In this document: positions 1 through 9,222 of the stretch, piece after piece | Numbering within the stretch: position 1 is the first letter of the stretch | Layout: every line of letters starts with the position of its first letter | Assembly: GCF_020510685.1 (NCBI RefSeq) | Contig: NZ_CP075185.1 | Span: 3,224,001-3,288,000 of the forward strand | Source of the DNA: Dechloromonas denitrificans | GTDB taxonomy: Bacteria; Pseudomonadota; Gammaproteobacteria; Burkholderiales; Rhodocyclaceae | Direction of reading: 5' to 3' | Length of the DNA: 64,000 nt | Position numbers and translations under genes: made by a program | Notes under the pieces: model-generated | The model's input: the letters and a program-made list of their open reading frames with translations, nothing else | Databases searched by the model: none | What the model was told of the DNA's origin: nothing

Positions 1-91
1 GGAAACCTACGCCGTGCGCGCCGATGGCGAGCTGCTGGTCTGCGAACCGGCGACCGAGCTGCCGCTGGCCCAACGTTACTTCCTGTTCTGA
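1..91 (+). CDS. ureC: urease subunit alpha, C-terminal end (partial)
   Basis: Only the last 29 codons are inside the window, ending in QRYFLF and a TGA. This C-terminus, followed one base later by ureE, ureF and ureG, is what a urease alpha subunit shows. The family hydrolyses urea to ammonia and carbamate at a dinickel site, which lies upstream of this window. The tail is intact. The call rests on the C-terminal motif and the operon context. Confidence 0.85.
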   Translation, partial: ETYAVRADGELLVCEPATELPLAQRYFLF

Positions 92-92
92 C

Positions 93-638
93 ATGCTGAT
101 CCTCAACCAACGCACCCAACAGCCCGCCACCGACTCGGTGGCCCTCGCCTACGACGAACGCAAGCGCAGCCGCCTCAAGGTCACGCTGGCCTCTGGCGCC
201 GAGGCCGGCATCTTCCTCGAACGCGGCGATCACCTGCATGGCGGCGACAAGCTGCTTGCCGAAAACGGCAGCACCGTCGTCGAAATCCTCGCCGCCCCGG
301 AAAAGCTGATCGAGGCCGTTGCCGACTCGCCGCTGCTGTTCGGCCGCGCCGCCTACCACCTCGGCAATCGCCACGTGCCGGTGCAGATCTTGCCCGGCGA
401 CAACGGCGGCCGGCTGCGCTTCCAGACCGACCACGTGCTGGCCGAGATGGTGCGCGGCCTGGGCTGTACGGTCAGCGAAACGAATGCCCCCTTCCAGCCG
501 GAACCGGGAGCCTATGGTGCGCATGGCGGTCATCACCCGCACGGCGAGACTGATGCCGATCACACCCCCGACCTGCACGACCCCGGCCACGGCCCGCACC
601 GCTCGGTGCCGAAAATTCACCAGTTCAAGCCGCGGTGA
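93..638 (+). CDS. ureE: urease accessory protein UreE (nickel chaperone)
   Basis: A 181-residue cytoplasmic nickel metallochaperone that delivers Ni to the UreDFG-apo-urease complex. The ATG lies one base after the ureC stop. The N-terminal domain (about residues 1-70) and the central metal-binding domain (about 75-145) have the usual family order; HVPVQILPGD and the nearby GLGC-type segment lie in the central domain. The last 45 residues are rich in histidine (nine His, including GGHHPHGE), a nickel-storage tail seen in many but not all UreE proteins. The stop overlaps the GTG start of ureF by 4 bases, so the two are translationally coupled. Confidence 0.93.
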   Translation: MLILNQRTQQPATDSVALAYDERKRSRLKVTLASGAEAGIFLERGDHLHGGDKLLAENGSTVVEILAAPEKLIEAVADSPLLFGRAAYHLGNRHVPVQILPGDNGGRLRFQTDHVLAEMVRGLGCTVSETNAPFQPEPGAYGAHGGHHPHGETDADHTPDLHDPGHGPHRSVPKIHQFKPR

Positions 639-1321
639 ATTCCAGCCTGCAACTCGCCCGCCTGCTACAGTTGGCCAGCCCGGCGCTGCCGGTCGGCGCC
701 TACACCTATTCGCAGGGCCTGGAGTGGGCGGTCGAATCCGGTGTGATCCGCGACGAAGCGAGCGCCGGCCGGTGGATCGCCGACCTGATGCAGCACGGCA
801 TCGGCCGCTACGAGGCGCCGCTGGTGGCGGTGCTGATGGCGGCGTGGACGGCCGGCGACACGGAAGAAATCAGCCGCCTCAACGAGGAATTCCTGGCCAG
901 TCGCGAGTCGGCCGAACTGCGCGCCGAAACGGCCCAGATGGGCTTTTCGCTGAACCGGCTGGTGCGCGATTTGCGCGACCCGGCGCTGGTGTTGGTCGAC
1001 AGCACCCTGGCGAAATTGCCGGAAATCGCCTTCCCTACTGGCTGGTCCGGTATCGCCGCCCACTGGCAGATCGATCCGCCAGCGGCCGTCACGGCCTATC
1101 TATGGTCGTGGGCGGAAAATCAGGTGATGGCCGCACTGAAAGCCGTGCCCCTTGGCCAGGCCTCGGGGCAACGCCTGCTCGCCCAACTCGGCGGCGAGAT
1201 CCCCGCCATCGCGCGCCAGGCCTTGAAACTACCGGAAGCCGAATGGTCCAATTTCACGCCGGCGTTCGCCATCGCTTGCGCCCGTCACGAAACCCAATAT
1301 TCTCGTCTCTTCAGATCGTAA
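635..1321 (+). CDS. ureF: urease accessory protein UreF
   Basis: A 228-residue all-helical accessory protein. UreF forms part of the UreDFG maturation complex and acts on the UreG GTPase cycle during nickel insertion into apo-urease. Near the N-terminus [20 protein letters not shown] and LEWAVESG are the typical UreF opening. The start is GTG within GTGA, overlapping the ureE stop. ureG follows after 4 bases. The length is normal and nothing is missing. Confidence 0.94.
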   Translation: MNSSLQLARLLQLASPALPVGAYTYSQGLEWAVESGVIRDEASAGRWIADLMQHGIGRYEAPLVAVLMAAWTAGDTEEISRLNEEFLASRESAELRAETAQMGFSLNRLVRDLRDPALVLVDSTLAKLPEIAFPTGWSGIAAHWQIDPPAAVTAYLWSWAENQVMAALKAVPLGQASGQRLLAQLGGEIPAIARQALKLPEAEWSNFTPAFAIACARHETQYSRLFRS

Positions 1322-1325
1322 AACC

Positions 1326-1937
1326 ATGAACAAACAAGCCCTGCGCGTCGGTATCGGCGGCCCCGTCGGTTCCGGCAAGACCGCCCTGACCCTGGCCCTG
1401 TGCCAGGCCCTGCGCGAAAGCATCGACATGGCGGTCGTCACCAACGACATCTATACCGCCGAGGACGCCAAGTTCCTGGTCAATCATTCGGCCCTCGCAC
1501 CGGAGCGGATCATCGGCGTCGAGACCGGCGGTTGCCCGCACACGGCGATCCGCGAGGATGCATCGATCAATCTCGAAGCGATCGACCGGCTGCAACGCGC
1601 CTTTCCCGACGTCGAACTGATCCTCGTCGAATCCGGCGGCGACAATCTGGCCGCCACCTTCTCGCCGGAGCTATCCGACCTGACGCTCTACGTGATCGAT
1701 GTTGCGGCCGGCGAGAAAATCCCGCGCAAGGGCGGCCCCGGCATTACCAAATCCGACCTGCTGATCATCAACAAGATCGACCTCGCGCCGATGGTCGGCG
1801 CCTCGCTCGAGGTGATGGCGCACGACGCCAAGGCCCAGCGCGGCACGCGGCCCTTTGTCTTTACCAACCTGAAAACCGGCGACGGGCTGGATACGGTGAT
1901 CGCCTTCATCCGCGAACGCGGCATGCTCGGCCGTTAA
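1326..1937 (+). CDS. ureG: urease accessory protein UreG (SIMIBI GTPase)
   Basis: A 203-residue GTPase that powers nickel transfer to urease. The P-loop [16 protein letters not shown] is at residues 9-24. A Cys-Pro-His nickel motif ([13 protein letters not shown]) follows about 50 residues later, and the G4 motif NKID is present in the second half. It is the last gene of the ure operon in this window. It ends in TAA and overlaps the stop codon of the convergent P-type ATPase gene by 4 bases. No obvious terminator separates the two. Confidence 0.96.
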   Translation: MNKQALRVGIGGPVGSGKTALTLALCQALRESIDMAVVTNDIYTAEDAKFLVNHSALAPERIIGVETGGCPHTAIREDASINLEAIDRLQRAFPDVELILVESGGDNLAATFSPELSDLTLYVIDVAAGEKIPRKGGPGITKSDLLIINKIDLAPMVGASLEVMAHDAKAQRGTRPFVFTNLKTGDGLDTVIAFIRERGMLGR

Positions 1938-4603
1938 GGCCGGAACAATCGAAGGCCGAGCTTGCGGCACTCTTCCAGCACCAGCACGCTGGAGGCGATG
2001 GCCAGCGCCAAGGCCCAGTCGTTCGGGGCAAGCGGCACAGTATCGAAAACTGCCTGGGCCGCCGCCCAGTGCACGACCAGAACCTGCAGCAGCAGCATCG
2101 TGGCCAGCGCCAGCCACAGCTTGCCGTTGGTAAAGAACTGGCTGTTGAAGGCGCTGCGCCGCTCGGCGCGGGCATTGAAAATATTGAAGAACTGGAACAG
2201 CACGAAGGTCGTGAAAGCCAGCGTCATGGCATAGGGCGCGCCCCCGACCTGCTGCCCCCAGGCGTAGGCGCCAAGGGTGCCGGCGGCCATGGTCAGGCCG
2301 CTCAGGGCGATCTTGAGCAGCCGCCCGCCGGGCAGAATGACCGCATCGGCAGCCCGCGGCTTGCTCTCCATGATCCCGTCGCGCGGCGGTTCGAGACCGA
2401 GGCTCATGGCCGGCGGCCCATCCATGATGATATTGACCCAGAGGATCTGGATGGCGGTGAACGGCGTCGGAAAACCGAACAGCGGCGCGCCGAGCACGGT
2501 GAGGATGGCGCCGATATTGGTGGACAACTGGAAGCGAACAAACTTGACGATGTTGTCGTAGATCGTCCGCCCCTCCTTCACCGCGCCGACGATGCTGGCG
2601 AAGTTGTCGTCGGTCAGCACCATGGTCGCCGCCTCCTTGGTCACCTCGGTGCCGGTGATCCCCATGGCAATGCCGATATCGGCGGTCTTCAAGGCCGGCG
2701 CATCATTGACCCCGTCGCCGGTCATCGCCACGACATGGCCGCCGGCCTGCAGGGCATCGACGATGCGCATCTTGTGTTCCGGTGCGACGCGGGCGAAGAC
2801 CGCGGTTCTTTCGACCATGTCGCGCAACTGCCCGGCAGACAGACCTTCCAGATCGCTGCCGGCGTGCACCTCGCCGTCCAGGCCGAGTTCGCGGGCAATG
2901 CTGGCCGCCGTGACCAGGTGGTCGCCGGTGATCATCTTGACTGCGATGCCGGCCGTCTGGCAGAGCTCGATCGCCTGCTTCACCTCGGGCCGCGCCGGGT
3001 CGATGATGCCAACCAGGCCGATCAGCGTCAGGTCGTCGGCCCAGGCCATCAGGTCGCCGGCCGGATCGAATTGAGCGGCGGGAATGCTACGCCCGGCGAC
3101 CGCCAGCACCCGCATCGCCGCCTCGGCAAAGCGGGTGTTTTCGGCCGTGAAAACGGCCCGCCCAGCGGCATCAAGAGGCGTCTCGCCAGCCGGTCCAAAC
3201 TGCCGGCTGGCCCGCCCGAGCAGGACATCCGGCGCGCCCTTGAGCCACATCCGCACGACGTTGCCTTCGCGATGGAAAGTCGCCATGAACTTGTGCGCCG
3301 AATCGAAGGGAATCTCGGCAATGCGCGGATGCTCGCCGCTCAGCGCTTGCGGATCGACGCCGCCCTTGAGCGCCAGGGCCAGCAACGCCCCCTCGGTAGG
3401 ATCGCCGATCAGGGCGCCCGCATCGACCCGCGCATCGGCGCACAGGACGGCCGGCACCAACAGCGGCATCAAATCTGGTAGCGGAACACCGTCTTCCTCA
3501 ATGATCTCGCCTTCGCCGGCGTAGCCCTCGCCGCTCACCGTAAAACGCCGCCCGGCGAAAAACAGCTGGCGCGCCGTCATCTGGTTGAGGGTCAGCGTCC
3601 CGGTCTTGTCCGAACAGATCACCGTCGTGCAACCCAGCGTTTCGACGGCGGCCAGCTTCTTGACGATGGCGTGCCGCCCGGCCATCCGGTTCATGCCGAG
3701 AGCCAGCGTAACCGTGACGACTGCCGGCAAGCCTTCGGGAATCGCCGCCACGGCAAGGGCAATGGCGGTCATCGCGGTCTGCAATAGATCGTCGCCGCGC
3801 CACAGGCCGAGCGCGAAAATCAGCCCGACGACGAGGCCGGCAATGGCGGCTAGCCGCTTGCCTAGTTGGTCGAGCTGGATTTGCAGCGGCGTCGCCGATT
3901 CAGCCGTTTCGGCCAGCAGACCGGCCAGGTGGCCCATTTCGGTGTACATGCCGGTGGCGACGACCAGCGCCTCCAGGCGGCCATGCGTCACCACGGTATT
4001 CATGTAAACCATGTTGCTGCGCTCGGCCAGAATGGCGCTTTCGGCCACCGCTGCGGGCATTTTGGCCACCGGGTGCGATTCGCCGGTGAGCGCCGCTTCG
4101 GCGACTTCGGCCGCATGGGCGACGAAAATGCGGGCATCGGCCGGAACGCGGTCGCCCGCTTCCAGCAACAGCACATCGCCCGGCACCAGATCGACCGCCG
4201 GGACCTCGTTTGCCAGGCCGTCGCGACGCACCCGGGCAATCGGCGCCAGCATGCCCTTCAAGGCCGACAGCGCAGCCTCGGCCCGATGTTCCTGAAGAAA
4301 TCCCATCAGCGCATTGATCAGCACCACGATGCCGATCACCACCGCATCCTCGATCTCACCGACCACCCCGGCGAGAACCGCAGCCGCGAGCAGGACCAGA
4401 ATGAGAAAGCTGCGGAACTGATCGAGAAATTTCAGCCAGGCCGGGCGCGGCGGCTTCTCGGCGAGCTGGTTCGGACCATGCTCGGCACGACGGGCCAGCG
4501 CCGCATCGCCACTCAAGCCGCAGGCCGGGTCGACGCCAAGATGATCGGCCACCGCCTCGGGCGTTGCGGCATGGCTATTGATGGCAGGAGATGAGTCGGG
4601 CAT
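1934..4603 (-). CDS. P2-type cation-transporting ATPase (Ca2+-ATPase/PMCA-like)
   Basis: A large inner-membrane P-type ATPase of 889 residues. It has an N-terminal cation-ATPase domain, the actuator loop LTGESHPV, the M4 motif [11 protein letters not shown], the phosphorylation motif DKTGTLTLN (Asp about residue 332), the hinge [13 protein letters not shown] and a C-terminal membrane domain. M6 carries [10 protein letters not shown], so the Asn and Asp ligands are kept. The M5 position that is Glu in SERCA pumps reads NIGAI. This resembles the single-site PMCA pattern, so Ca2+ export is the best guess; Mn2+ or another cation is possible. The start is the ATG giving [10 protein letters not shown]; an upstream in-frame Met would add 43 unlikely residues. 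It is convergent with ureG and 91 bases downstream of the Anbu gene. Confidence 0.87.
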   Translation of the reverse strand: MPDSSPAINSHAATPEAVADHLGVDPACGLSGDAALARRAEHGPNQLAEKPPRPAWLKFLDQFRSFLILVLLAAAVLAGVVGEIEDAVVIGIVVLINALMGFLQEHRAEAALSALKGMLAPIARVRRDGLANEVPAVDLVPGDVLLLEAGDRVPADARIFVAHAAEVAEAALTGESHPVAKMPAAVAESAILAERSNMVYMNTVVTHGRLEALVVATGMYTEMGHLAGLLAETAESATPLQIQLDQLGKRLAAIAGLVVGLIFALGLWRGDDLLQTAMTAIALAVAAIPEGLPAVVTVTLALGMNRMAGRHAIVKKLAAVETLGCTTVICSDKTGTLTLNQMTARQLFFAGRRFTVSGEGYAGEGEIIEEDGVPLPDLMPLLVPAVLCADARVDAGALIGDPTEGALLALALKGGVDPQALSGEHPRIAEIPFDSAHKFMATFHREGNVVRMWLKGAPDVLLGRASRQFGPAGETPLDAAGRAVFTAENTRFAEAAMRVLAVAGRSIPAAQFDPAGDLMAWADDLTLIGLVGIIDPARPEVKQAIELCQTAGIAVKMITGDHLVTAASIARELGLDGEVHAGSDLEGLSAGQLRDMVERTAVFARVAPEHKMRIVDALQAGGHVVAMTGDGVNDAPALKTADIGIAMGITGTEVTKEAATMVLTDDNFASIVGAVKEGRTIYDNIVKFVRFQLSTNIGAILTVLGAPLFGFPTPFTAIQILWVNIIMDGPPAMSLGLEPPRDGIMESKPRAADAVILPGGRLLKIALSGLTMAAGTLGAYAWGQQVGGAPYAMTLAFTTFVLFQFFNIFNARAERRSAFNSQFFTNGKLWLALATMLLLQVLVVHWAAAQAVFDTVPLAPNDWALALAIASSVLVLEECRKLGLRLFRP

Positions 4604-4694
4604 AGGTTCAACTTTTACAAGAACCAGCCCCGCCCGGCAAGCTTCGTCTTTTGCGCAGAGGAGTTCGGGGCTGCGCGCCCGGCCGGCGAAAAGG

Positions 4695-5429
4695 CTAGAG
4701 CGACGCCCAGGCCGGATCCGGCAACTCGGCAAACCCCTGGCGCAGATGCTCGCCCCACTGCTTGCTGATTTGCCCGTAGTAGGCGCTGTCCCGGGTGATA
4801 TTGACGTGGCGCTTGATCTTCAGCCCATCCCGCTCATAGATCACCAGATCGAGCGGAAGATCGACCGAAAGGTTCGAACGGATGGTCGAGTCCATCGAAA
4901 TCAGGGCGCATTTGGCCGCCTCGTCGAGCGAGGTTTTGGGGCTGATCACCCGGTCGATGATCGGCTTGCCGTATTTCGATTCGCCGATCTGGAAATACGG
5001 CGTCTCGCGCGTCGCCTCGATGAAATTGCCCGCTGCGTAGATCTGGAAGACCCGCTGTTCCTCACCCTTGATCTGCCCGCCGAGAATCAGCGACGAAGTG
5101 AAGTCGACACCGAATTTCTCCAGCGCTTCCGCGTCGCGGCCATGCACCTCGCGCAGACAATCGCCGATGTGCTTGGCGGCCTCGAACATGTTCTTGACCT
5201 TGTTGAGATTGGCGCCGCGTGACGAGGCCATCTTCTCGCGCAGGGTGTTGACCACCGACTGGCTGATCGACAGGTTGCCGGAGGTCATCAGGACCAGCAC
5301 CCGCTCGCCGACTTTCTCGAAGACGTGCATCTTGCGGAAGGTGTTGATGTGATCGACCCCGGCATTGGTCCGCGAATCGGAGAGAAAAACCAGCCCGGCG
5401 TCGAGACGCATGGCAACGCAATAAGTCAT
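4695..5429 (-). CDS. Anbu, proteasome-type (HslV-like) Ntn hydrolase
   Basis: A 244-residue member of the ancestral beta-subunit (Anbu) family related to HslV and the 20S proteasome. After removal of Met the protein begins TYCVAM. Thr1 would be the nucleophile, Asp17 (in LSDSRTN) and the Lys in FRKMHVF supply the other catalytic residues, and GNLSISQSVVN follows as in the family. Known Anbu proteins form ring or helical assemblies of uncertain peptidase activity. It is the third gene of a minus-strand operon, 10 bases after the alpha-E gene. The usual partners are an alpha-E protein and a permuted ATP-grasp ligase, both present here; the transglutaminase often found with them is absent. The physiological substrate is unknown. 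Confidence 0.9.
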   Translation of the reverse strand: MTYCVAMRLDAGLVFLSDSRTNAGVDHINTFRKMHVFEKVGERVLVLMTSGNLSISQSVVNTLREKMASSRGANLNKVKNMFEAAKHIGDCLREVHGRDAEALEKFGVDFTSSLILGGQIKGEEQRVFQIYAAGNFIEATRETPYFQIGESKYGKPIIDRVISPKTSLDEAAKCALISMDSTIRSNLSVDLPLDLVIYERDGLKIKRHVNITRDSAYYGQISKQWGEHLRQGFAELPDPAWASL

Positions 5430-5439
5430 CCGGTATCCC

Positions 5440-6387
5440 TTAAGCGGCTTCGGCCATCGGCACCAGGAAATCCTTGCTGATGCCATCGCCCAGCAGGTAG
5501 ATGCGGTCCATGAAGTCGGTCAGCCATTGGTGCAGGCCGTGCGCCAGAATATCCTCGATCCGCCCGTAATGCAGTTGGGCGTGCAGCAGGCCGGCCTGCC
5601 GCTGGGTTTCGCCGGACTGGCTGTTGGCGATCAGTTCGAGGTTCTTGATGACACCGTTCATGCAGAAATGCAGCGAGCGCGGCATGTCGTTGCGCAGGAT
5701 CAACAGCTCGGCCACCCGTTCCGGCGTGATCACATCGCGATACACCTTGCGATAGACCTCGAAGGCCGAAACCGAACGCAGCAAGGCCCCCCACTGGTAG
5801 AAGTCGGTCGCCCCTTCGTCCCCTTGCGGGCGCAGCACATGGTATTTGACATCGAGAATGCGCGCCGTGTTGTCGGCCCGTTCGAGCAGCGTGCCGAGAC
5901 GAATGAAATGGTAGGCCTTGTCCTGGAGCAGCGTGCCGATCGTCACCCCGCGCGTCAGCGAAGAACGCATCTTGACCCATTCGAAGAACTCGCCGACACC
6001 GGCATTGGAAATTTGCTCGAAGCTCTTTTCGCGCGCTTCCAGCCAGGTCGAATTCAGTGTTTCCCACATTTCCGAGGTGATCGTCCCGCGCACGGCATGG
6101 CCATTCTCCCGCGCCAGGCGCAGACAGCTGTGAATGGACGCGTAATTGTCATGGTCGCTGACCATGAAGCGCAGCACATTTTCAGCATTGACCTCGGAAT
6201 ATTTCTTGGCATAGGCCTCTTCCAGACTGTTCAGCGCAATGATCGCATTCCAGTTCTGGTTGGCGGCTTCCAGCGATTGCGGCACGAGGGACATTTGCCA
6301 GGTCACATCGAGCAGACGGGCGATGTTTTCGGCCCGCTCGACATAGCGGGACATCCAGAAAAGGTGGTCGGCGGTACGCGATAGCAT
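5440..6387 (-). CDS. alpha-E domain protein (COG2307), Anbu partner
   Basis: A 315-residue, mainly helical protein beginning MLSRTADHLFWMSRYVERAE, the hallmark start of the alpha-E family. Its biochemical role is not established. It travels with circularly permuted ATP-grasp proteins and Anbu, and a role in making or handling a small peptide or isopeptide product has been proposed from that linkage. Conserved-looking points include WETLN, the SSLTRGVTIGTLL region and RLGTLLERADNTARILDVK. It sits 15 bases after the ATP-grasp gene and 10 bases before Anbu, consistent with one transcript. No signal peptide or membrane segment is evident, so it should be cytoplasmic. Confidence 0.9.
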   Translation of the reverse strand: MLSRTADHLFWMSRYVERAENIARLLDVTWQMSLVPQSLEAANQNWNAIIALNSLEEAYAKKYSEVNAENVLRFMVSDHDNYASIHSCLRLARENGHAVRGTITSEMWETLNSTWLEAREKSFEQISNAGVGEFFEWVKMRSSLTRGVTIGTLLQDKAYHFIRLGTLLERADNTARILDVKYHVLRPQGDEGATDFYQWGALLRSVSAFEVYRKVYRDVITPERVAELLILRNDMPRSLHFCMNGVIKNLELIANSQSGETQRQAGLLHAQLHYGRIEDILAHGLHQWLTDFMDRIYLLGDGISKDFLVPMAEAA

Positions 6388-6402
6388 TTTTTCTCTCCCT
6401 TA

Positions 6403-7815
6403 TCAGTCTTCGAGGACCCAGGTGTCCTTGGTGCCGCCGCCCTGCGACGAGTTGACCACCAGCGAACCCTTGGTCAGTGCGACGCGGGTCAGGCCGCCCG
6501 GCACCATGTTCACGCACTTGCCCGAGGACAGCACGAAGGGGCGCAAATCGAGGTGACGCGGCGCGATGCCTTCCTCGACAAAAGTCGGACAGTTGGAGAG
6601 CGCCAGCGTCGGCTGGGCAATGTAGCCATCCGGCTTGGCGAGCAACAACTGACGGAAATGCTCGATCTGTTCCCGGGTCGACGCCGGACCGACCAGCATG
6701 CCGTAGCCGCCCGCCCCGTGCACCTCCTTGACGACCAGCTCCGGCAGATGCGCCAGCACATAGGCCAGATCGTCGGGCTTGCGGCACATGTAGGTCGGCA
6801 CATTGTTAAGGATCGGCTCTTCGCCGAGATAGAAGCGGATCATCTCCGGCACGTAGGGGTAGATCGACTTGTCGTCGGCAACACCGGTACCGATCGCGTT
6901 GGATAGCGTCACGTTGCCGGCCTGGTAGGCTTTCAGGATGCCGGGCACGCCAAGCGCCGAATCCGGGCGGAAGGCCAGCGGGTCCATGAAATCGTCGTCG
7001 ATGCGGCGATAGATCACATCGACGCGTTGCGGACCCTGCGTCGTCCGCATGTAAACCACTTCGTCCTTGACGAAAAGATCGCGGCCCTCGACCAGTTCGA
7101 CCCCCATCTGCTGGGCCAGGAAGGTATGTTCGAAATAGGCGCTGTTGTAGGCGCCCGGCGTCAGCACGACAACCGTCGGATCGCTGACTCCCTTCGGCGC
7201 GACGGCGCGCAGCTTTTCCAGCAGCATGTCCGGATAATGCTGGACCGGCGCCACCTTGTGCTTGGCAAACAACTCCGGGAACAGGCGCATCATCATCTTG
7301 CGGTCTTCCAGCATGTACGACACGCCGGAGGGCACCCGCAAATTGTCTTCCAGCACATAGCATTCGCCGGCACCGGCGCGCACGATATCGACGCCGGCAA
7401 TGTGCGCGTAAATCTGGCCCGGCAGATCGACGCCCTGCATCACTGCGCGATACTGGGTATTGTTGAGCACCTGTTCGGCCGGAATCTTGCCGGCCTTGAG
7501 GATTTCCTGGTCGTGGTACACGTCGTGCAGGAACATGTTCAACGCCTTGACGCGCTGGCGCAGGCCGCCCTGCATCGACTTCCATTCAGCCGACGGGATG
7601 ATGCGCGGAATGATGTCGAACGGAATCAAGCGCTCCTTGCCCGCCTCCTCGCCATAAACCGCAAACGTGATGCCCACCCGATGAAAAGCCAGATCGGCCT
7701 CGGCCCGTTTGCGGGCGATACGTTCCGGCGGCGTCGCCTTGAGCCATTCATCGTAACCCTGATAATGAGCGCGGACGCCGCCGCTGGCGTCATTCATTTC
7801 GTTATAGAAGTTCAT
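6403..7815 (-). CDS. circularly permuted ATP-grasp protein (COG2308)
   Basis: A 470-residue cytoplasmic protein of the circularly permuted ATP-grasp family, predicted to form amide or peptide bonds using ATP. The start MNFYNEMNDASGGVRAHYQ is typical. Other family marks are VYGEEAGKERLIPFDIIPR, the segment containing PSGVSYMLEDRKMM, and ADDKSIYPYVPEMIRFYLGE. Near the C-terminus GAGGYGMLVGP is probably part of the ATP-binding grasp. It is the first gene of the Anbu operon. A candidate sigma-54 promoter lies about 40 bases upstream of its ATG, pointing to control by nitrogen status. The substrate is unknown. Confidence 0.9.
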   Translation of the reverse strand: MNFYNEMNDASGGVRAHYQGYDEWLKATPPERIARKRAEADLAFHRVGITFAVYGEEAGKERLIPFDIIPRIIPSAEWKSMQGGLRQRVKALNMFLHDVYHDQEILKAGKIPAEQVLNNTQYRAVMQGVDLPGQIYAHIAGVDIVRAGAGECYVLEDNLRVPSGVSYMLEDRKMMMRLFPELFAKHKVAPVQHYPDMLLEKLRAVAPKGVSDPTVVVLTPGAYNSAYFEHTFLAQQMGVELVEGRDLFVKDEVVYMRTTQGPQRVDVIYRRIDDDFMDPLAFRPDSALGVPGILKAYQAGNVTLSNAIGTGVADDKSIYPYVPEMIRFYLGEEPILNNVPTYMCRKPDDLAYVLAHLPELVVKEVHGAGGYGMLVGPASTREQIEHFRQLLLAKPDGYIAQPTLALSNCPTFVEEGIAPRHLDLRPFVLSSGKCVNMVPGGLTRVALTKGSLVVNSSQGGGTKDTWVLED

Positions 7816-7853
7816 TTTGGACTCGTCGCTGAGGATGCTCTCGGTACAATTTC

Positions 7854-7869
7854 AGCAGGTTCCGTGCCA
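7854..7869 (-). promoter_or_regulatory. candidate sigma-54 (-24/-12) promoter for the Anbu operon
   Basis: On the minus strand the element reads TGGCACGGAACCTGCT, against the sigma-54 consensus TGGCACG-N4-TTGC(A/T). The -24 GG and -12 GC are exactly 10 bases apart and only one consensus base differs (CTGC for TTGC). Transcription would begin near 7843, leaving a leader of about 28 bases before the ATP-grasp ATG at 7815. There is no experimental support. Confidence 0.65.
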
Positions 7870-7921
7870 CGGATTAAAAATGCTTCAAATCAGTGAATTA
7901 CATTTTCATGAAGCAAGGCCA

Positions 7922-7938
7922 CGCCCCAATACGGTGCG
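7922..7938. promoter_or_regulatory. NtrC-like enhancer site upstream of the sigma-54 element
   Basis: The minus strand carries CGCACCGTATTGGGGCG, one mismatch in the core from the NtrC palindrome GCACC-N5-GGTGC. It lies about 90 bases upstream of the predicted start of the Anbu operon, a workable distance for an enhancer-binding protein. A further GCACC half site lies at about 7953-7957. The match alone is weak; the pairing with a sigma-54 promoter is what raises it. Confidence 0.4.
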
Positions 7939-7961
7939 GCTTATTTCAAACTGGTGCAAAT

Positions 7962-7992
7962 AAAAAACCCACCGGATCGCTCCGGTGGGTTT
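7962..7992 (-). terminator. rho-independent terminator after the thiolase gene
   Basis: A 12-bp perfect stem (7965-7976 with 7981-7992, core ACCCACCGGA) has a 4-base TCGC/GCGA loop. On the minus strand it is followed by a T-rich run, just after the thiolase stop at 8018. It insulates the Anbu promoter from thiolase transcription. Confidence 0.9.
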
Positions 7993-8017
7993 CTCTATAA
8001 CGACTGACGCGGAGTGA

Positions 8018-9199
8018 TCAGGCGCGTTCGAAGATGACAGCGATACCTTGACCACCACCGATACACATCGTGACCAGGGCGTACTTGCCACCAATGCGTT
8101 CCAGTTCGTACAGCGCCTTGGTGGCGATGAAGGCACCGGAACAGCCAACCGGGTGACCGAGGGCGATGGCGCCACCGTTCGGGTTGGTCTTGGCCGGGTC
8201 GAGACCGAGCACCTTGGAAACCGACAATGCCTGGGCAGCGAAAGCTTCATTGGATTCGATGACGTCCATCTGGTCCAGCGTCAGGCCAGCCTTCTTCAGA
8301 GCCAGCTTGGTCGCCGGGATCGGACCTTCGCCCATCACGTCGTTCGGCACGCCGGCAACAGCGTAGGAAGCGATGCGGGCCATGGCCTTGTAACCGGCCT
8401 TGGCAGCGACGTCAGCGGCAGCCAGCACCATGAAGGCGGCACCATCATTGATACCGGAAGCGTTACCGGCGGTGACGGTACCATCCTTCTTGAAGGCCGG
8501 CTTCATCTTGGCCAGACTTTCCAGCGTGGTACCGGCCTTGACGTATTCATCGGTGTCAAACACCACTTCGCCCTTGCGGGTCTGTTTGACGATCGGGAAA
8601 ATCTGCGACTTGAAGTGACCGGCAGCAATAGCGGCGGCAGCACGACGCTGGGATTCGACCGCGAAGGCATCCTGAGCTTCACGGGTGATGCCGTGCTTGG
8701 TCGCCAGGTTTTCCGCGGTGATACCCATGTGGCCAACGCCAAACGGATCGGTCAGCACGGCAACCATCGAGTCGATCGCCTTGGTGTCACCCATACGGGC
8801 ACCGGAACGAAGTGCCGGCAACAGGTAGGCTGCCTTGGACATGACTTCGACACCACCGCCGATACCGTAATCGGCATCACCCAGCATCAGGTTCTGAGCG
8901 GTAGTCACGATGCCTTGCAGGCCGGAAGCACACAGGCGGCTGACCTGCATGGCGACGGAGTCCATCGACAGACCGGCCTGGATCGATGCCACGCGGGAAA
9001 CGTAGGCATAACGCGAATCGGTCGGCATCGTGGTGCCGACGGTAACGTAGTTGATGGCCAGGGGATCGACACCGGAGCGAGCAATCGCTTCCTTCATCAC
9101 CACACCGGCGAGTTCGGTGCTTTCAAAATCGGCCAGGGCACCACCAAAAGAACCGATAGCGGAACGAACTGCGCTTAGAACGACGACGTCTCTGCTCAT
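8018..9199 (-). CDS. acetyl-CoA C-acetyltransferase (thiolase)
   Basis: A 393-residue thiolase that condenses or cleaves acetyl-CoA/acetoacetyl-CoA in the cytoplasm. The nucleophilic Cys lies in SRLCASGLQGI near residue 89. The His motif NPNGGAIALGHPVGCSGA and the C-terminal CIGGGQGIAVIFE carry the other catalytic residues. The start MSRDVVVLSAVRSAIG is set by an AGGAGG ribosome site a few bases upstream; longer in-frame extensions are not credible. The gene stands between a CobD-like gene and its own terminator. A role in polyhydroxybutyrate synthesis or in fatty-acid/ketone metabolism is possible, but no phaB or phaC is nearby to decide. Confidence 0.92.
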   Translation of the reverse strand: MSRDVVVLSAVRSAIGSFGGALADFESTELAGVVMKEAIARSGVDPLAINYVTVGTTMPTDSRYAYVSRVASIQAGLSMDSVAMQVSRLCASGLQGIVTTAQNLMLGDADYGIGGGVEVMSKAAYLLPALRSGARMGDTKAIDSMVAVLTDPFGVGHMGITAENLATKHGITREAQDAFAVESQRRAAAAIAAGHFKSQIFPIVKQTRKGEVVFDTDEYVKAGTTLESLAKMKPAFKKDGTVTAGNASGINDGAAFMVLAAADVAAKAGYKAMARIASYAVAGVPNDVMGEGPIPATKLALKKAGLTLDQMDVIESNEAFAAQALSVSKVLGLDPAKTNPNGGAIALGHPVGCSGAFIATKALYELERIGGKYALVTMCIGGGQGIAVIFERA

Positions 9200-9222
9200 G
9201 AAAACCTCCTGATAAGTATCAT

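Noticed and set aside
319..1329. A 336-codon frame crossing ureE and ureF, suggesting a fusion
   Set aside because: UreE and UreF are both complete in their own frames; this is an out-of-frame shadow.
1400..3481. A 693-codon open frame on the plus strand across ureG and the P-type ATPase
   Set aside because: It lies opposite the ATPase and in another frame of ureG; the low-complexity Arg/Gly/Gln-rich translation is typical of shadow frames in GC-rich DNA.
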